8,459 nucleotides of DNA, taken from Frankiales bacterium (GTDB lineage Bacteria > Actinomycetota > Actinomycetes > Mycobacteriales > SCTD01). Below are positions 6,479 through 8,459 of this stretch, piece after piece. The position numbers and the translations under genes were made by a program. The stretch's first letter is position 1. The number at the start of each line of letters is the position of its first letter. The notes below the pieces were generated by a model. The model ran no database searches. It worked only from the letters and a program-made list of their open reading frames with translations, and was not told where the DNA came from. The stretch spans positions 1 to 8,459 of the forward strand of contig JAOPWW010000177.1 in the NCBI GenBank assembly GCA_025965495.1, in the 5' to 3' direction.

Positions 6479-7032
6479 CTGGCCGGCCCCTCGGCGAGCA
6501 GGCTCGACACGTCCGCCTCGCCGTCGCGGTACCGGCGGGTGATCTCGGCGCTGCACGCGTCCATGACCTTCTGCACGTCGCGGCGCTTCGCCGAGAGCTT
6601 CTGCTCCTCCTCGCTCAGCACGCGCATCGCGTGGGCGAGGTCGTCCGGCGTCCGGGCGCTGACGTCGGACAGGTCGACGTCGGCGACGAGCGCCTCGACG
6701 TAGCGGCGGTGGCTGTCGACGCGGCTCGGCTCGAGGGCGCTGTGTCGGCCGAGGCCGCGGGCCGGGGAGCGCGGCTCGTCGGCGAGGATCCCGGCGAGGT
6801 TCTCCACCAGCGTGCCGCCCGTGCCGTCGCGACGGTTGAGCTCGGCGCGCAGGACGTCGAGCCGGCCCTGGATGAGGCGGCGCAGGTAGGACAGGTCGAC
6901 CTCCTCCTGCTCGGCCTCGCCGCGCAGCCCCCGGACGTCGGCCAGCGGGGCCTCCCCCAGCCCGGCCAGGAAGTCCTCCGCCAGCACGCGGTCGATGCGG
7001 CGGGTGCCCTTGCCGGTGAGGCCCTCGGTCAC
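6475..7032 (-). CDS. rsiG: RsiG-type c-di-GMP-responsive anti-sigma factor
   Basis: A 185-residue helical protein. It contains two exact copies of the signature E-x3-S-x2-R-x3-Q-x3-D: E44, S48, R51, Q55, D59 and E143, S147, R150, Q154, D158. In Streptomyces RsiG these two helical motifs bind an intercalated c-di-GMP dimer, and the loaded protein sequesters the sporulation sigma factor WhiG (established knowledge of the family). An N-terminal segment (RVLAEDFLAGL, 15-25) fits the part expected to contact sigma. The two motifs are separated by a charged linker (about 85-125). Having both motifs resembles Streptomyces RsiG rather than the single-motif homodimeric form described in Rubrobacter. 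The GTG at 7032 follows GAGGAG at five-base spacing. It is the first gene of a six-gene overlapping operon and is divergent from a DUF4388 gene. The sigma partner is not in the window. Confidence 0.92.
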   Translation of the reverse strand: MTEGLTGKGTRRIDRVLAEDFLAGLGEAPLADVRGLRGEAEQEEVDLSYLRRLIQGRLDVLRAELNRRDGTGGTLVENLAGILADEPRSPARGLGRHSALEPSRVDSHRRYVEALVADVDLSDVSARTPDDLAHAMRVLSEEEQKLSAKRRDVQKVMDACSAEITRRYRDGEADVSSLLAEGPAS

Positions 7033-7085
7033 GGCTGCTCCTCGTTCGACGGTGGTGCGCGGTGTCTCACGGACGGCTCGCCGTG

Positions 7086-7102
7086 CGATCTCACGTGCAT
7101 CG
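7086..7102. promoter_or_regulatory. Imperfect palindrome around CACGTG
   Basis: CGAT (7086-7089) and ATCG (7099-7102) are inverted arms about a 9-bp centre containing the perfect palindrome CACGTG (7092-7097). It lies 54-70 bp upstream of the rsiG start, a suitable place for an operator. No matching regulator is identified. Confidence 0.25.
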
Positions 7103-7153
7103 TGTCAGACGGCACCGACACGCCGCGAGACCCGACCAGGTTGCTCCGGACGG

Positions 7154-7182
7154 CTCAACCCCGGCGTCCGCCGCGCCGAGAG
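7154..7182 (+). promoter_or_regulatory. Candidate WhiG/FliA-class promoter for the DUF4388 gene
   Basis: CTCAA (7154-7158), a 16-nt spacer, then GCCGAGAG (7175-7182). The enterobacterial/Streptomyces FliA/WhiG consensus is TAAA-N15-GCCGATAA. Actinobacterial FliA promoters (Actinoplanes) are, from memory, CTCA-N15-17-GCCGAA. Measured that way the site is CTCA, 17 nt, GCCGAG: one mismatch. Transcription would start near 7190, giving a leader of about 40 nt before the GTG at 7231. Confidence 0.55.
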
Positions 7183-7230
7183 ACAGACACAGCCGTGCAC
7201 CACCTGCACGCCGACGATCGGGAGGTCGCA

Positions 7231-8459
7231 GTGCTCAAGGGCGACCTCGCCGTCACCCCCCTGCCCGCGGTCCTCGGACAGCTGGCCGAGGGCGCGGCGA
7301 CCGGCTGCCTGCGGATCCTCGACCCCGTCGGCGAGGAGGCGAAGGTCTACCTCCGCGGCGGCCAGGTCTACGCCGCCCTCGTCCCCGGGCGCCGCCCCCA
7401 GCTCGGCTCCCGCCTGGTGTCCTCCGGCGCGCTCGCGCCCGAGGCCCTCGCCGAGGCCCTCGAGGCCCAGCGCACCGAGCTCCAGGGCTGGCGCCTCGGC
7501 GAGCTGCTCGTCCATCTCGGCTACGTCGACCAGTCCCTCGTCGAGGCCTTCGTCCACGAGCAGGTCCTCGCCGCCACCGGCGACCTCGCCTCCTGGAGCG
7601 CCGGCACCTGGCGCTTCCGCCCCAACGAGCGCACCCGCGAGGACGTCGCCCCTCCCCTGGACGTCCCCACCCTGCTCGCCGCCGTCGCCCACCGGTCCGC
7701 GTCGTGGCAGGAGCTGGTCGCCGTCGTCGACGGCCCTGACGCCGTCCCCGTCCTGTCCGCCTCCGGCGGCGGGTCCTCCGAGACCACCGTCGGCGCCGAC
7801 GCCTGGTCGCTGCTGTGCAAGGTCGACGGCGTCCGGACCGTCGGCGAGCTCGCCCGCGACTGCGGGTTCACGCTCTACGAGGCGGGCCAGACCGTCTACG
7901 AGCTGGTGCAGGCCGGGCTGGTCGACATGGACGACGCCGCGGCCCCCGAGGCAGAGGCGCCCTCCTTCCTGCCGGGCGACCTCGCGTCGCGGCTTTCCTC
8001 CGCCCTGGGGGCTCCGGCACCGGCCGCCGCCGAGGCGCCTGTCGACATGGCAGCCCTGATCTCCTCCGCGCTGCGGCAGCCCGCCGAGGACCCGCTGGAC
8101 CAGGTCTCCGCAGCCCTGTCGGCGCTGCTCGGTCCCGCTCCCTCCGCCGAGGACGCCTTCGTCGTGCCGGCACGGCGGGCCTCCGCTCCGCTCACCCCGG
8201 AGCAGCAGGCCGCCGCCGCGGCGCGCGAGGAGAAGGCCGCCCGCGACCAGCTCCGTCGCTCCCGTGACGCCGCCGAGCTCGCGGCCGCCCAGGCGGAGCT
8301 CGAGGCGGACCGCGCTGCCGCGCAGGAGCAGCACCAGGCCGAGCTGGGCCCGGACCACGTCGCGCCGGTGGTGGACCTGCAGGCGGCCCGCGAGGCCGCG
8401 CGGGTCGAGGCGGAGCGGGCCGCCGAGGAGCAGGCCCGCGCCCAGGCCGAGGCCGAGCG
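7231..8459 (+). CDS. DUF4388-type protein with MshEN-like repeats and coiled-coil tail (3' end outside window)
   Basis: The frame is open to the right edge (409 complete codons, no stop). The start is GTG 7231, five bases after GGGAGG; a GTG at 7195 in the same frame lacks this site and sits at the predicted transcription start. Residues 1-55 (LKGDLAVTPLPAVL, then TGCLRI and VYLRGGQVYAA) match the DUF4388 N-terminus. Residues 57-80 and 88-111 are two helical repeats of the GspE/MshE N-terminal type: L-G-x2-L-x3-G and so on, ending in Q. A winged-helix-like segment follows at 192-233 (WSLLCKVDGVRTVGELA to LVQAGLVDM), and then an alanine/proline-rich linker with recurring S-S-A-L. From about residue 320 the sequence is a charged Ala/Glu/Arg coiled coil. 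DUF4388 proteins occur in bacterial signalling and motility gene clusters; the role here is not known. Confidence 0.88.
   Translation, partial: MLKGDLAVTPLPAVLGQLAEGAATGCLRILDPVGEEAKVYLRGGQVYAALVPGRRPQLGSRLVSSGALAPEALAEALEAQRTELQGWRLGELLVHLGYVDQSLVEAFVHEQVLAATGDLASWSAGTWRFRPNERTREDVAPPLDVPTLLAAVAHRSASWQELVAVVDGPDAVPVLSASGGGSSETTVGADAWSLLCKVDGVRTVGELARDCGFTLYEAGQTVYELVQAGLVDMDDAAAPEAEAPSFLPGDLASRLSSALGAPAPAAAEAPVDMAALISSALRQPAEDPLDQVSAALSALLGPAPSAEDAFVVPARRASAPLTPEQQAAAAAREEKAARDQLRRSRDAAELAAAQAELEADRAAAQEQHQAELGPDHVAPVVDLQAAREAARVEAERAAEEQARAQAEAE

Larger units (their letters stand above)
7033..7230. promoter_or_regulatory. Divergent regulatory region between rsiG and the DUF4388 gene
   Basis: These 198 bases lie between divergent starts and must carry promoters for both. 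Visible elements are a WhiG/FliA-like promoter towards the right (7154-7182), an imperfect palindrome around CACGTG (7086-7102), and two copies of TCTCACG (7065-7071 and 7089-7095) 24 bp apart. On the minus strand CTGACA (7110-7105) could be a housekeeping -35 for rsiG, but no clear -10 follows. No small gene was found here. Confidence 0.6.

Noticed and set aside
6479..6556. ATG at 6556 as the asparaginase start
   Set aside because: It would add 26 arginine-rich residues encoded within rsiG that have no counterpart at the family's N-terminus.
3779..6703. A 974-codon plus-strand open frame across the membrane-protein and asparaginase genes
   Set aside because: It is the antisense of well-supported minus-strand genes. 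Its composition is Gly/Arg/Asp/Gln-rich without recognisable motifs, a typical high-GC shadow frame.
7195..7230. GTG at 7195 as the start of the DUF4388 protein
   Set aside because: It lacks a ribosome-binding site and lies about 13 nt after the predicted -10 element. The GTG at 7231 has GGGAGG at ideal spacing and begins exactly at the conserved L-K-G-D-L.
7105..8358. A 417-codon minus-strand open frame opposite the DUF4388 gene
   Set aside because: It is low-complexity Gly/Leu/Glu-rich sequence with no motif. The plus strand has a clear ribosome-binding site, DUF4388 and MshEN-like motifs.

Overview
The window is about three-quarters G+C, with strong third-position GC bias, GTG starts and tightly overlapping reading frames. 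This points to a high-GC actinobacterium. The best taxonomic clue is an RsiG-type anti-sigma factor, a family known from filamentous and some unicellular actinobacteria; the species cannot be named from this sequence. I saw no mobile elements, tRNA or rRNA genes, or CRISPR arrays.

Layout. (1) 1-474 (+) is the 3' part of a gene of uncertain function. (2) 533-2293 (-), convergent with it, encodes a PAS-GAF-PPM (SpoIIE-type) serine phosphatase. (3) 2431-7032 (-) holds six genes whose ends overlap their neighbours by 4 or 11 nt, so they are very likely one translationally coupled operon. In transcription order they are: rsiG; a Rhizobium-type L-asparaginase that apparently starts at CTG; a 45-residue single-pass membrane protein; a 622-residue polytopic membrane protein with a large domain predicted to be extracytoplasmic; a 104-residue single-pass membrane protein with a pentapeptide-repeat tail; and a MerR-family regulator. 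(4) 7033-7230 is a divergent regulatory region. (5) 7231-8459 (+) is a DUF4388-type protein that runs off the right edge.

The main result is at the right-hand end. RsiG carries two exact copies of the c-di-GMP-binding signature E-x3-S-x2-R-x3-Q-x3-D. The divergent DUF4388 protein carries two tandem 24-residue elements resembling the MshEN c-di-GMP-binding motif. Between the genes, pointing at the DUF4388 gene, is a good match to a WhiG/FliA-class promoter (CTCAA, then GCCGAG), the class of sigma factor that RsiG holds inactive. The simplest reading is a local c-di-GMP circuit: RsiG gates a WhiG/FliA-type sigma factor, which drives a gene whose product may itself sense c-di-GMP. The motif matches are read directly from the sequence; the circuit is inference.

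The rest of the operon links this signalling gene to an asparaginase, three membrane proteins of unknown function and a MerR regulator. The phosphatase at the left resembles those of SpoIIE/RsbU-type partner-switching systems, so two kinds of sigma-factor control may lie close together here.
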